Shown: positions 16,722 to 22,964 of the stretch, piece after piece | How positions within the stretch are numbered: position 1 is the stretch's first letter | How the letters are laid out: every line of letters begins with the position of its first letter | Source of the DNA: JBOHNM01 sp050730675 | Lineage (GTDB): Bacteria > Planctomycetota > Phycisphaerae > Phycisphaerales > UBA1924 | DNA length: 23,062 nucleotides | Assembly (NCBI GenBank): GCA_050730675.1 | Contig: JBOHNM010000058.1 | Location: 1 to 23,062 of the forward strand | Reading direction: 5' to 3' | Notes under the pieces: model-generated | What the model was told of the DNA's origin: nothing | Database searches by the model: none | The model's input: the letters and a program-made list of their open reading frames with translations, nothing else | Made by a program: the position numbers and the translations under genes

Positions 16722-17751
16722 ACCGCCGTCAACGATCCGGAGTCTGGCGCGGTCGCTGCGGTGGCCGCTGATCGCGCTGGCGCTCCTGCTGCTGTTTAAC
16801 GCGATCGTTTCGCCCGAGATGTTCTCGATCGGCGTGCGGGATGGCCGTCTGTATGGTGTGCTGGTGGACATCCTGAACCACGGCGCCCGCGTGGCGATCG
16901 TGGCCCTCGGCATGGCGCTGGTGATCGCGGTGGGGGGCGTGGACCTCTCGGTCGGCGCCGTTGCCGCCATCGCCGGCGCAGTCACTGCGACGCTCGTTGC
17001 CCAGATGCATGTGCCTTGGCCGTTCGCGGCCGCCGCGGCCCTCGCCGCCGGTGCGTTGTGCGGCGCGTGGAATGCCTGGCTCGTCATCACCCTGCGCCTG
17101 CAACCGATCGTGGCGACGCTCATCCTCATGGTCGCCGGCCGCGGCATCGCCCAACTGATCACCGACGGCCAGATCGTGACCTGTGACAACCCCGGCATCG
17201 CCGCCATCGGCAACGGCACGTTCCTGGGTCTACCGGTTCCGGTCACGATACTGATCGTGATGGCCGTGCTCACGGCTTTGGCCGTTCGCCGCACGCCGCT
17301 GGGTCTCTTCATCGAGTCGATCGGTGACAGCCCCGCCGCCAGCCGGCTCGCCGGCGTTCCCGACCGCGCCGTGCGGCTGGTGGTCTACGGCACCTGCGGC
17401 CTTCTCGCGGCTCTCGCCGGTGTCATCGAGTGCTCGTACATCAAGGCCGCCGATGCCAACAACGCCGGCAATCTGCTGGAACTCGACGCCATCTTGGCGG
17501 TCGTCATCGGCGGCACATCGCTCCGCGGCGGGCGCGTGGCTCTCGCCGGAACCATCCTCGGCGCGCTCTTCATGCAGACGGTGACCAAGACGCTCTACAT
17601 GCTCAACGTCTCGGCCGAGGTCGCGCCCGCGCCCAAAGCGGCAGCCGTCGTGCTCGTCTGTCTCCTCCAGTCGCCGGCCTTCCGATCTTGGTGTGCGGCG
17701 AAGTTGAAGCTGAATGGGAGCGTGAAGGCAAATGGGGGAGGCACCCCATGA
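16714..17751 (+). CDS. ytfT: Galactofuranose-type ABC transporter permease 1 (345 aa)
   Basis: ATG 16714 lies within the last codons of the ATPase gene, giving an 8-nt overlap and probable coupling. A hydrophobic protein with about eight to ten transmembrane segments; the hallmark ALVIAVGGVDLSVGAVAAI and LDAILAVVIGGTSLRGG mark the RbsC/YtfT permease family. DNPGIAAIGNG and ESIGDSPAASRLAG are loop motifs of that family. The C-terminal tail (LKLNGSVKANGGGTP) is hydrophilic. It forms the channel with the second permease encoded next; the ATGA overlap there is 4 nt. Confidence 0.93.
   Translation: MPEPPSTIRSLARSLRWPLIALALLLLFNAIVSPEMFSIGVRDGRLYGVLVDILNHGARVAIVALGMALVIAVGGVDLSVGAVAAIAGAVTATLVAQMHVPWPFAAAAALAAGALCGAWNAWLVITLRLQPIVATLILMVAGRGIAQLITDGQIVTCDNPGIAAIGNGTFLGLPVPVTILIVMAVLTALAVRRTPLGLFIESIGDSPAASRLAGVPDRAVRLVVYGTCGLLAALAGVIECSYIKAADANNAGNLLELDAILAVVIGGTSLRGGRVALAGTILGALFMQTVTKTLYMLNVSAEVAPAPKAAAVVLVCLLQSPAFRSWCAAKLKLNGSVKANGGGTP
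17732..17749 (+). promoter_or_regulatory. Hairpin enclosing the second permease ribosome binding site and start
   Basis: ATGGGG at 17732-17737 can pair with CCCCAT at 17744-17749, leaving the loop GAGGCA. The loop holds part of the Shine-Dalgarno purines and the closing stem contains the first two bases of the start codon. The upstream gene's TGA (17749-17751) lies on the hairpin, so a terminating ribosome would open it, which fits strict translational coupling. Confidence 0.45.
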
Positions 17752-18746
17752 GCATTGCGCGACGCCTGCCCCTGAATCCCTCTCTCGTCACGTTCGCCGT
17801 GCTGCTGGCGCTCTTCGCATTCGGCTCGATCGCCTATCCGCACTTCGCGTCATGGGCGGTCGTGCGCAACCTGCTGGTCGACAACGCCTTCCTCGGTGTC
17901 GCGGCAATCGGCGCGACGTTCGTGATCCTCTCCGGTGGCATCGATCTCTCCATCGGCTCGCTGATGGCCTGCACCAGCATCCTGGTTGCCGCGCTGATCG
18001 AGCGGGCCCACATCCATCCTCTCGCCGCATTCACCATCGCAATCGCCGGTGGTGCGCTCTTCGGCGCCGCTCAGGGATGGCTCATCGCCCGCTTCGACCT
18101 GCCGCCTTTCCTCGTCACGCTCGCGGGTCTTTTCTTCGCGCGCGGCGCGGCGTTCGCGATCAGCCCCCAGTCAATCGGGATCACCCACCCCTTTGTCTTC
18201 AAGACGCTCAACGGGGACCTCTCGATCCCCGTGCCCCTCGTCGATGGTGGACTGACCATCCCGATCGGTGTCCCCGTGCTGTTCGTCGTCCTCCTCACGA
18301 CATGGCTGGCGTTGCGCCACCTGCGCCTCGGCCGGTACATCTACGCCATCGGCGACGATGCCGCGGCCGCGGCGCTCGCGGGCATCCCCGTTGCGTCCGT
18401 CCGCTGGCGCGTCTACATGATCGCCGGGGCTCTCTCTGCCCTCGCCGGCGTGCTCTTCTGCCTCTACCAGCAATCCGGCGACCCCGCTGCGTGCAAAGGC
18501 ATGGAACTCGATGCGATCGCCGCCGTCGTGATCGGCGGCACGCTCCTCCGCGGCGGCGTGGGCTCGGTTGTCGGCACCTTCGCCGGCGTGCTCATCCTCG
18601 GCCTGATCCAGACCATCATCGCGTTCCAGGGCAACCTGAGTTCATGGTGGACCCGCATCGTCGCGGGAGCGCTGGTGCTGCTCTTCCTGCTGCTGCACCG
18701 GGGGATGTCTCATGTCATCAAGTCGCCGGGAGCGGCGGCCGAGTAG
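17748..18746 (+). CDS. yjfF: Galactofuranose-type ABC transporter permease 2 (332 aa)
   Basis: The start overlaps the upstream stop as ATGA, with a GGGGGAGG ribosome binding site about six bases before it. Hallmarks of E. coli YjfF (331 aa) are conserved: DNAFLGVAAIGATFVILSGG, IDLSIGSL, LPPFLVTLAG, LDAIAAVVIGGTLLRGGVGS and LIQTIIAFQGNLSSWWTRI. The protein has around nine transmembrane segments and heterodimerises with the first permease. It ends the operon; convergent with the XRE regulator gene 43 nt downstream, with no obvious terminator between. No furanosidase, mutase or galactose-catabolic gene is in the window. Confidence 0.93.
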   Translation: MSIARRLPLNPSLVTFAVLLALFAFGSIAYPHFASWAVVRNLLVDNAFLGVAAIGATFVILSGGIDLSIGSLMACTSILVAALIERAHIHPLAAFTIAIAGGALFGAAQGWLIARFDLPPFLVTLAGLFFARGAAFAISPQSIGITHPFVFKTLNGDLSIPVPLVDGGLTIPIGVPVLFVVLLTTWLALRHLRLGRYIYAIGDDAAAAALAGIPVASVRWRVYMIAGALSALAGVLFCLYQQSGDPAACKGMELDAIAAVVIGGTLLRGGVGSVVGTFAGVLILGLIQTIIAFQGNLSSWWTRIVAGALVLLFLLLHRGMSHVIKSPGAAAE

Positions 18747-18789
18747 CGGCATTTGACTTGGGCACGCAACTTCGCCGTCGACGCGACCG

Positions 18790-18993
18790 TTACTCTCTAA
18801 ATTCTAGAATATCGCTGGGCTGGCACTCCAAGGCCTTGCAGACCGCCTCCAATGTTGAGAATCGGATCGCTCTTGCTTTTCCGTTCTTCAATATGGAGAT
18901 ATTGGCCATCGTAATGCCAACCTTCTCGGCGAGCTCGGTGACGCTCATCTTCCGCTTGGCCAGCATGACGTCGATGTTGATGATGATGGCCAT
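18790..18993 (-). CDS. Small XRE-family HTH regulator, YozG-like (67 aa)
   Basis: The 67-residue protein is essentially one helix-turn-helix domain: MLAKRKMSVTELAEKVGIT, then the recognition segment ANISILKNGKARAIRF and STLEAVCKALECQPSDILEF. This matches the small YozG-like XRE group that often accompanies DUF2975 membrane proteins, exactly as here. The ATG at 18993 is preferred over a TTG at 19017, since the family usually begins MAIIIN-like. It lies 63 nt downstream of the DUF2975 gene on the same strand and is probably cotranscribed. It likely binds the AT-rich upstream region of the pair. GC content is visibly lower than in neighbours. Confidence 0.88.
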   Translation of the reverse strand: MAIIINIDVMLAKRKMSVTELAEKVGITMANISILKNGKARAIRFSTLEAVCKALECQPSDILEFRE

Positions 18994-19056
18994 GTGGGTC
19001 TTCTTCGTGCCGTTCAAGAAACTCGCTTGGCTCCATGCTGTGCTTTGAGAGAGTTG

Positions 19057-19557
19057 TCACACCGTCAGATCGTTCTCGGATTTCATGTCGACGGCGTTCT
19101 GCAGAATCCGTTGAAACGTCCCCGCCGCGGCGGCGACGACAATGGAAGGGAAGAGCACGAGGATGCGCATCACCACCCCCGGCGGCCGGTCATCCGCGTC
19201 GGCCCTGCCCATGAAGACCACGCTGACGACAACAAAGCCGATCATGGCGATCGCACAGTATTTGATGATCCGCAGGGCGCTCACGGCGGGGGGCGAGAAG
19301 ACCTTGTTGTGGGCAACGAATCCCAGCACCTTGAATCCCTGATAGAGCGCCACGAAAAACGGAATGGACGCGATGTACACATACGCCAGAAAGGGATCTT
19401 TGAAATAGATCTCAAAGACCGTGGCGTGCGCGTTTCTGCCCTCAAGGTGAGGCTCCCAAAGCATGAGAGCAAGCACGCCCATCCCGACGAGCACAATGAC
19501 GATCTGCAGAAACGCCGTTGAACTCCGCTTTGTCAGCTGCGTCTTGAGGTTTGCCAT
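19057..19557 (-). CDS. DUF2975 family membrane protein (166 aa)
   Basis: Four hydrophobic segments are seen: about 17-34 (LQIVIVLVGMGVLALMLW), 57-75, 94-117 (IIKYCAIAMIGFVVVSVVFM) and 128-147. EPHLEGRNA in the first loop, and the pairing with a YozG-like XRE regulator immediately downstream, identify DUF2975. Its function is not known; the pair is widespread and may sense a membrane or envelope state. It has lower GC content than its neighbours. A TTGACA-type promoter lies directly upstream and would give a leader of nearly zero length. No strong ribosome binding site is present. Confidence 0.85.
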   Translation of the reverse strand: MANLKTQLTKRSSTAFLQIVIVLVGMGVLALMLWEPHLEGRNAHATVFEIYFKDPFLAYVYIASIPFFVALYQGFKVLGFVAHNKVFSPPAVSALRIIKYCAIAMIGFVVVSVVFMGRADADDRPPGVVMRILVLFPSIVVAAAAGTFQRILQNAVDMKSENDLTV

Positions 19558-19563
19558 AAGCTC

Positions 19564-19591
19564 AGTTTAGTCTGCATATATCGTTTGTCAA
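19564..19591 (-). promoter_or_regulatory. Sigma-70-type promoter of the DUF2975-XRE pair
   Basis: On the minus strand a perfect TTGACA (19586-19591) is followed after 16 bp by TAAACT (19564-19569), four of six matches to the -10 consensus. The -35 is flanked by two ATATAT blocks (19576-19581 and 19591-19596), a possible operator for the XRE protein. Transcription would start at or within a base or two of the ATG at 19557. Confidence 0.55.
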
Positions 19592-19715
19592 TATATATTT
19601 ATCGAGATTCGCGATGTTTTGATCATGTCGACGGGGAGCCCCGCGAAACCAAAGCACACACCGGAATAGCCGGCCGCGGCGGGGATCCGTTTTCCAACTG
19701 GAAACCGCCGGTCGC

Positions 19716-19904
19716 GACGATTGCGAACTTGCCGAAGTGGTGATCGAGGCTTTTGAACGCTTGCAAAGCCTCAAAACCCGCTGGATTTCCATTGATCATG
19801 CCGCGAAGAGGCAGTTTCTGGAGACTCGTTGCGAAGACTTAAAATTGAACTCCCAGAATCTCAATGTTCGCCTACGAAAACCCTTCGACCTGGTGATCGA
19901 AGGG
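19716..19904 (+). pseudogene. Fragment resembling the C-terminus of a large serine recombinase
   Basis: In the frame starting at 19716 the reading DDCELAEVVIEAFERLQ, KTRWISIDHAAKRQFLE and LNVRLRKPFDLVIEG matches the end of large serine site-specific recombinases, where a helix, an AAKRQFLE-like segment and a closing RKPFDLLAEG occur in that order. Only about 63 residues remain of a family normally around 500 or more. The frame is open from 19623 but there is no resolvase catalytic domain in the window, so the gene is truncated. Its end runs over the tRNA terminator and stops near the tRNA-Ala 3' end, converging on it. Identification is from memory of the family, not a search. Confidence 0.5.
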
Positions 19905-19905
19905 T
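19875..19905 (-). terminator. Terminator of the tRNA-Ala gene
   Basis: On the minus strand ACCCTTCGA (19905-19897) pairs with TCGAAGGGT (19888-19880) across an eight-base loop, followed by TTTTCG. It lies 17 bp past the tRNA 3' end. The same bases encode the closing residues of the recombinase-like fragment on the other strand. Confidence 0.75.
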
Positions 19906-19921
19906 CTTCCGTCTCTTCAAG

Positions 19922-19994
19922 TGGAGCGGAGGAGAGTCGAACTCCCGACCTCGTCATTGCGAACGACGCGCTCTACCAACTGAGCTACCGCCCC
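19922..19994 (-). tRNA. tRNA-Ala (anticodon CGC)
   Basis: On the minus strand the 73-nt sequence starts GGGGCGG and ends CCGCTCCA. The acceptor stem includes the G3-U70 wobble that defines alanine tRNAs. The D arm reads GCTCAGTTGGTAGAGC, the anticodon loop TTCGCAA (anticodon CGC, reading GCG), and the T loop TTCGACT within GGGAG and CTCCT. CCA is not encoded and must be added by the tRNA nucleotidyltransferase. A plus-strand frame through it gives the antisense-tRNA peptide commonly misannotated as protein. Confidence 0.96.
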
Positions 19995-20023
19995 GAATGT
20001 CGCCGCGAAACCCGCGGCAGCCC

Positions 20024-20050
20024 AGTATAGCCGCGGGCACCCCCTTTTTC
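20024..20050 (-). promoter_or_regulatory. Candidate promoter of the tRNA-Ala gene
   Basis: TATACT on the minus strand (20024-20029) is five of six matches to the -10 consensus and lies about 30 bp before the tRNA 5' end. It is followed by a GC-rich stretch, typical of stringently controlled stable RNA promoters. No good -35 is seen. The -10 sits in the loop of a GC-rich 8-bp inverted repeat (CCCGCGGC 20011-20018, GCCGCGGG 20030-20037). Confidence 0.4.
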
Positions 20051-20119
20051 ATTGCTCGGCGGTGTTGTCGAGGCGTGTGGAAGCGAACCCGAAGCCACCC
20101 GACGGGGTAAAGTTACGAG

Positions 20120-20142
20120 CAGATGCAACCGAGTTGCATCTG
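20120..20142. promoter_or_regulatory. Perfect 23-bp palindrome upstream of znuA, candidate Zur operator
   Basis: CAGATGCAAC (20120-20129), spacer CGA, GTTGCATCTG (20133-20142): ten-base arms without a mismatch. The right end is 29 bp before the znuA ATG. A TAAAGT hexamer at 20108-20113 could be a -10 element, which would place the palindrome over the transcription start, a good position for repression. Zur binding is inferred from the zinc-uptake operon; the sequence itself does not name the regulator. Confidence 0.6.
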
Positions 20143-20171
20143 GGATTCGACCGTTCCGAGGGCACTCCGCC

Positions 20172-21170
20172 ATGCGCTCCAGACCCGTCATCATCGTCGG
20201 CGGCACCGCAGTGCTCGCACTCGTCGCGTGCGATTCCAAGCCGCAGGCGACAACGATGCCCGCGGGCAAGACGACGCCCGCATCGGCTCCGCCGTCTGAT
20301 CGTGACGGGCAAGCGGAGGCGGCACGTCCGCTCAAGGTCGTCGTCTCCATCCCACCGCTCAAGGGACTCGTTGAGCCCCTTTTGCCCGCAGGCAGCACCA
20401 TCGAAGTGCTGATCCCCCCCGGTGCGAGCGAGCACGGGTATGAGTTACCGCCTCAGAAACTCGCCGCCGCGTCGATGGCCGACCTGATCATCACCGTCGG
20501 GCTTGGCCTTGAGCCGCAGATAGAGAAGTTCATGAAGGACCGGCCGCGTGCGGGACGCAAGGAGGTTCGCTTCGCCGACGTGCCGGGCCTGTCGTTGCCG
20601 GGTGCTGACAAGCACGCGGGCCATGACCACAAAGACCATGACCACGATCATGACCACACCATCGATCCGCACCTCTGGCTGGACCCCGTGGCGGCCAAGT
20701 CACTCGTCGGGCGTCTGGGCGAGGTGCTCGGTGTCGCGCCAGCCGCCGCCAAGCAGCAGCAGCGCATCGATCAGGTTGACGCTGCCTACCGCTCCACGCT
20801 TGGGGCTGCGAAGCGCCGGACCATCGTCGTGGCCCACGACGCCTACGGCCACCTCGCTAAGCGCTATGGACTGGAGGTCATCGCACTCTCGGGCCTGAAC
20901 GCTGGCGAGCCCAAACCCGCAGATCTGAAAAAGGCCGCCGATGTCATGCGCGACAAGGGTCTGACCACGATCTTCATTGAGCCGCAACTCGGCCGCGCCC
21001 CCGCCGACCGCCTCGCCGCGGCCCTCAACGCCAAGGTCGCGGTGCTCGATCCCTTGGGCGATGGCGACTGGTTCGCGTTGATGGATAAGAACCTCGTTGC
21101 TTTGGCCGCCGCCCTCGACGCCCCGCCCCCCACACGTCCGCCCGCCGCCATGTCCGAGGACAAGCGCTGA
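20172..21170 (+). CDS. znuA: Zinc ABC transporter substrate-binding lipoprotein ZnuA (332 aa)
   Basis: The signal peptide ends in lipobox LVAC (Cys20), so it is lipid-anchored. The cluster A-I fold begins VVVSIPPLKGLVEPL. Likely zinc ligands are His88 in GASEHGYE, His167 in DPHLWLDP, His222 in VAHDAYGHL, and an acidic residue (Asp293 in DPLGD). The His/Asp loop between about residues 148 and 162 (HAGHDHKDHDHDHDH) is the loop typical of zinc-specific members and absent from manganese-specific ones. ATG 20172 places the lipobox correctly; an earlier start at 20052 would prepend 40 unrelated residues. A perfect palindrome precedes the gene. It is first in a znuA-znuC-znuB operon. Confidence 0.93.
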   Translation: MRSRPVIIVGGTAVLALVACDSKPQATTMPAGKTTPASAPPSDRDGQAEAARPLKVVVSIPPLKGLVEPLLPAGSTIEVLIPPGASEHGYELPPQKLAAASMADLIITVGLGLEPQIEKFMKDRPRAGRKEVRFADVPGLSLPGADKHAGHDHKDHDHDHDHTIDPHLWLDPVAAKSLVGRLGEVLGVAPAAAKQQQRIDQVDAAYRSTLGAAKRRTIVVAHDAYGHLAKRYGLEVIALSGLNAGEPKPADLKKAADVMRDKGLTTIFIEPQLGRAPADRLAAALNAKVAVLDPLGDGDWFALMDKNLVALAAALDAPPPTRPPAAMSEDKR

Positions 21171-22066
21171 ACGAGCCCGCCGTCCAACTCGAGGCCATCG
21201 GGTTCACGTATCCGGGCGCCGATGCGCCCGCGATCGAGAACATCAACCTCGCCGTTCCCGCCGGCACGCGGCTGGGCATCCTGGGCCCCAACGGCGGCGG
21301 CAAGAGCACGCTCCTCAAGATTGTGCTCGGACTGCTCCACCCCGGCGCCGGCCGGGCAACCGTCTTCGGCCTGACGCCCGAGGAAGCCCGCCGCCGAGGC
21401 CTCGTCGGATACGTCCCCCAGAAGGTCGAGGCTGAACTGGCCTTCCCGATGAGCGTGCGAGAGGTCGTCACCCTCGGCGCGACGTGGCGCGTGCCAGCGT
21501 GGAGGCCGACCCCGTCCGACGTGAAGATGCGCGTGGACCAGATGCTCCGCCTCACCGGCATCGCCGATCTCGCCGAACGGCCTATCGGCACGCTCTCGGG
21601 CGGCCAGATGCAGCGGGCCATGATCGCCCGTGCTCTCGCCGCCGCCCCGCGCATGCTCGCGCTCGATGAGCCCACCGTCGGCATCGACGCCGCTGGCCAG
21701 CAGCAGTTCGCCGCCTTGCTGCGCGAGATCCACCGCACCCTCGGCGTGACGATCCTCATCATCAGCCACGACCTGCGCGCCGTCGCCGCCGGATCCGATC
21801 GTGTCGCGTGCCTCGCCCGCCGCCTCCACAGCCACGTCAGCCCCGAAGGTCTGACGCCGCAGGTGCTGGCCGAACTCTTCAGCCACGATCTCGCGGGCAT
21901 CGCCGGCCTCACCGGCCCGGTCCACGTCCACGCCCACAGCGCCTCCGAGTGCTGCGAGCACGACCACGCTCACGCCGCACACACGCCGCAGTCGCACATG
22001 CTTCCGGTCGGCGATGTCACGATCACTCCCGCCCCCCGCCCGGAGGTGCGCCGTGCAGACCCTTGA
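21167..22066 (+). CDS. znuC: Zinc ABC transporter ATP-binding protein ZnuC, CTG start (299 aa)
   Basis: The frame needs a start before the Walker A GPNGGGKST (residues 40-48 from 21167) but has no ATG, GTG or TTG between a stop at 21086 and that motif. CTG at 21167 overlaps the znuA TGA as CTGA and has GAGGA (21156-21160) six bases upstream, so it is chosen. A later GTG at 21323 would delete the Walker A. Other motifs: signature LSGGQMQRAMIARAL (about 143), Walker B MLALDEPT (about 163) and H-loop IISHD. The tail (about 252-277, HVHAHSASECCEHDHAHAAH) is His- and Cys-rich, and the protein is about 50 residues longer than E. coli ZnuC. The last codons overlap znuB by 14 nt. Confidence 0.9.
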   Translation: MNEPAVQLEAIGFTYPGADAPAIENINLAVPAGTRLGILGPNGGGKSTLLKIVLGLLHPGAGRATVFGLTPEEARRRGLVGYVPQKVEAELAFPMSVREVVTLGATWRVPAWRPTPSDVKMRVDQMLRLTGIADLAERPIGTLSGGQMQRAMIARALAAAPRMLALDEPTVGIDAAGQQQFAALLREIHRTLGVTILIISHDLRAVAAGSDRVACLARRLHSHVSPEGLTPQVLAELFSHDLAGIAGLTGPVHVHAHSASECCEHDHAHAAHTPQSHMLPVGDVTITPAPRPEVRRADP

Positions 22067-22964
22067 GTACCTCCGCGATCCGGTCCTCCGCGCCGTCTAC
22101 CTGCCGGGCGTCCTTGCCGGTCTCGCCACGGTCATCATGTGCGGGCTCGTCAGCCCGCTGGTGGTCGTCAAGCGCCTCGGCTTCATCGGCCAAGGCATCA
22201 GCCACTGCGCCTTCGGCGGCGTCGGTGTCGCGTCTCTGCTTGCGGCGCTGGGCTTTATCTCCCTTGGCGGCACGGCGGAGTTCGCCGTCATCGGCGCGTT
22301 CTGCATCGCCGCCGCACTCGGCATGGGCGCCATCGCCGAGCGCCGCCGCACCAGCGAGGACACGACCATCGGCCTGTTCCTGGTGGGCTCGATGGCTGCG
22401 GGGGCGCTGCTGGTCGCTTTCGCCCGTGAACTCGCCGTTCGCCTCGGGCGGCCGGCCGACGGGCGCTCGTGGGAGTCGATCCTCTTCGGCCAGGTGACCG
22501 GCGCGGGCCCGACCGAGATCTGGCTCGCCTTCATCGTCCTTGCATTGGTCGCGCTCGCCGTTGTCGGCCTTCGCCGGCCGTTGCTCTTCTGGGCATTCGA
22601 TGAAGACGCGGCGCGAGCGTTCGGCGTGCCGACCGGCGCGATGAAAGCGGCGCTCATGATCATTCTGGCTCTGGTGGTCGTAACCGCCATGCGCACCGCC
22701 GGCGTCGTCCTCGCCTCGGCCCTGCTCGTGCTTCCGGGCGCCACCGCCCTCAAGCTCAGCCGGCGCTTCAAGCCGGTGGTGGCGCTCGCATGCCTCATCG
22801 GTGTGGCAGGTCTTCTTGCCGGCTTGGTGCTGTCGTTCGAGAACAATTGGCAGCCCGGACCGTGTGTGGTGCTCGTCATGGTCGCGATGTTCGCCGTCGC
22901 GTGGCTGCGTGAGCGCCTCGCCGGTGCCGCCTCAAAGCCCCCCGCGGCTACTGTTCGTGCATGA
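22053..22964 (+). CDS. znuB: Zinc ABC transporter permease ZnuB (303 aa)
   Basis: GTG 22053 is chosen because GGAGG sits at 22042-22046, six bases before it; an ATG at 22014 has no such site and lies inside znuC. MQTLEYLRDPVLRAVYLPGVLAGLATVIMCGLVSPLVVV leads into the ZnuB/ABC-3 family with about eight transmembrane segments. VKRLGFIGQGISHCAFGGV, FAFDEDAARAFGVPT-type loop (here FDEDAARAFGVP), and RTAGVVLASALLVLPGATA are conserved family segments. It forms the membrane channel for zinc delivered by ZnuA. It overlaps znuC by 14 nt and the next start by 4 nt. Confidence 0.93.
   Translation: MQTLEYLRDPVLRAVYLPGVLAGLATVIMCGLVSPLVVVKRLGFIGQGISHCAFGGVGVASLLAALGFISLGGTAEFAVIGAFCIAAALGMGAIAERRRTSEDTTIGLFLVGSMAAGALLVAFARELAVRLGRPADGRSWESILFGQVTGAGPTEIWLAFIVLALVALAVVGLRRPLLFWAFDEDAARAFGVPTGAMKAALMIILALVVVTAMRTAGVVLASALLVLPGATALKLSRRFKPVVALACLIGVAGLLAGLVLSFENNWQPGPCVVLVMVAMFAVAWLRERLAGAASKPPAATVRA

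Noticed and set aside
20011..20049. Plus-strand terminator after the GC-rich inverted repeat
   Set aside because: There is a T-run after the stem, but no plus-strand gene ends there apart from the recombinase fragment. It overlaps the probable tRNA promoter, so termination is not claimed.
19829..20110. ORFs reading across the tRNA-Ala gene on the plus strand
   Set aside because: They translate antisense tRNA and yield the familiar spurious peptide; the tRNA itself is unambiguous.
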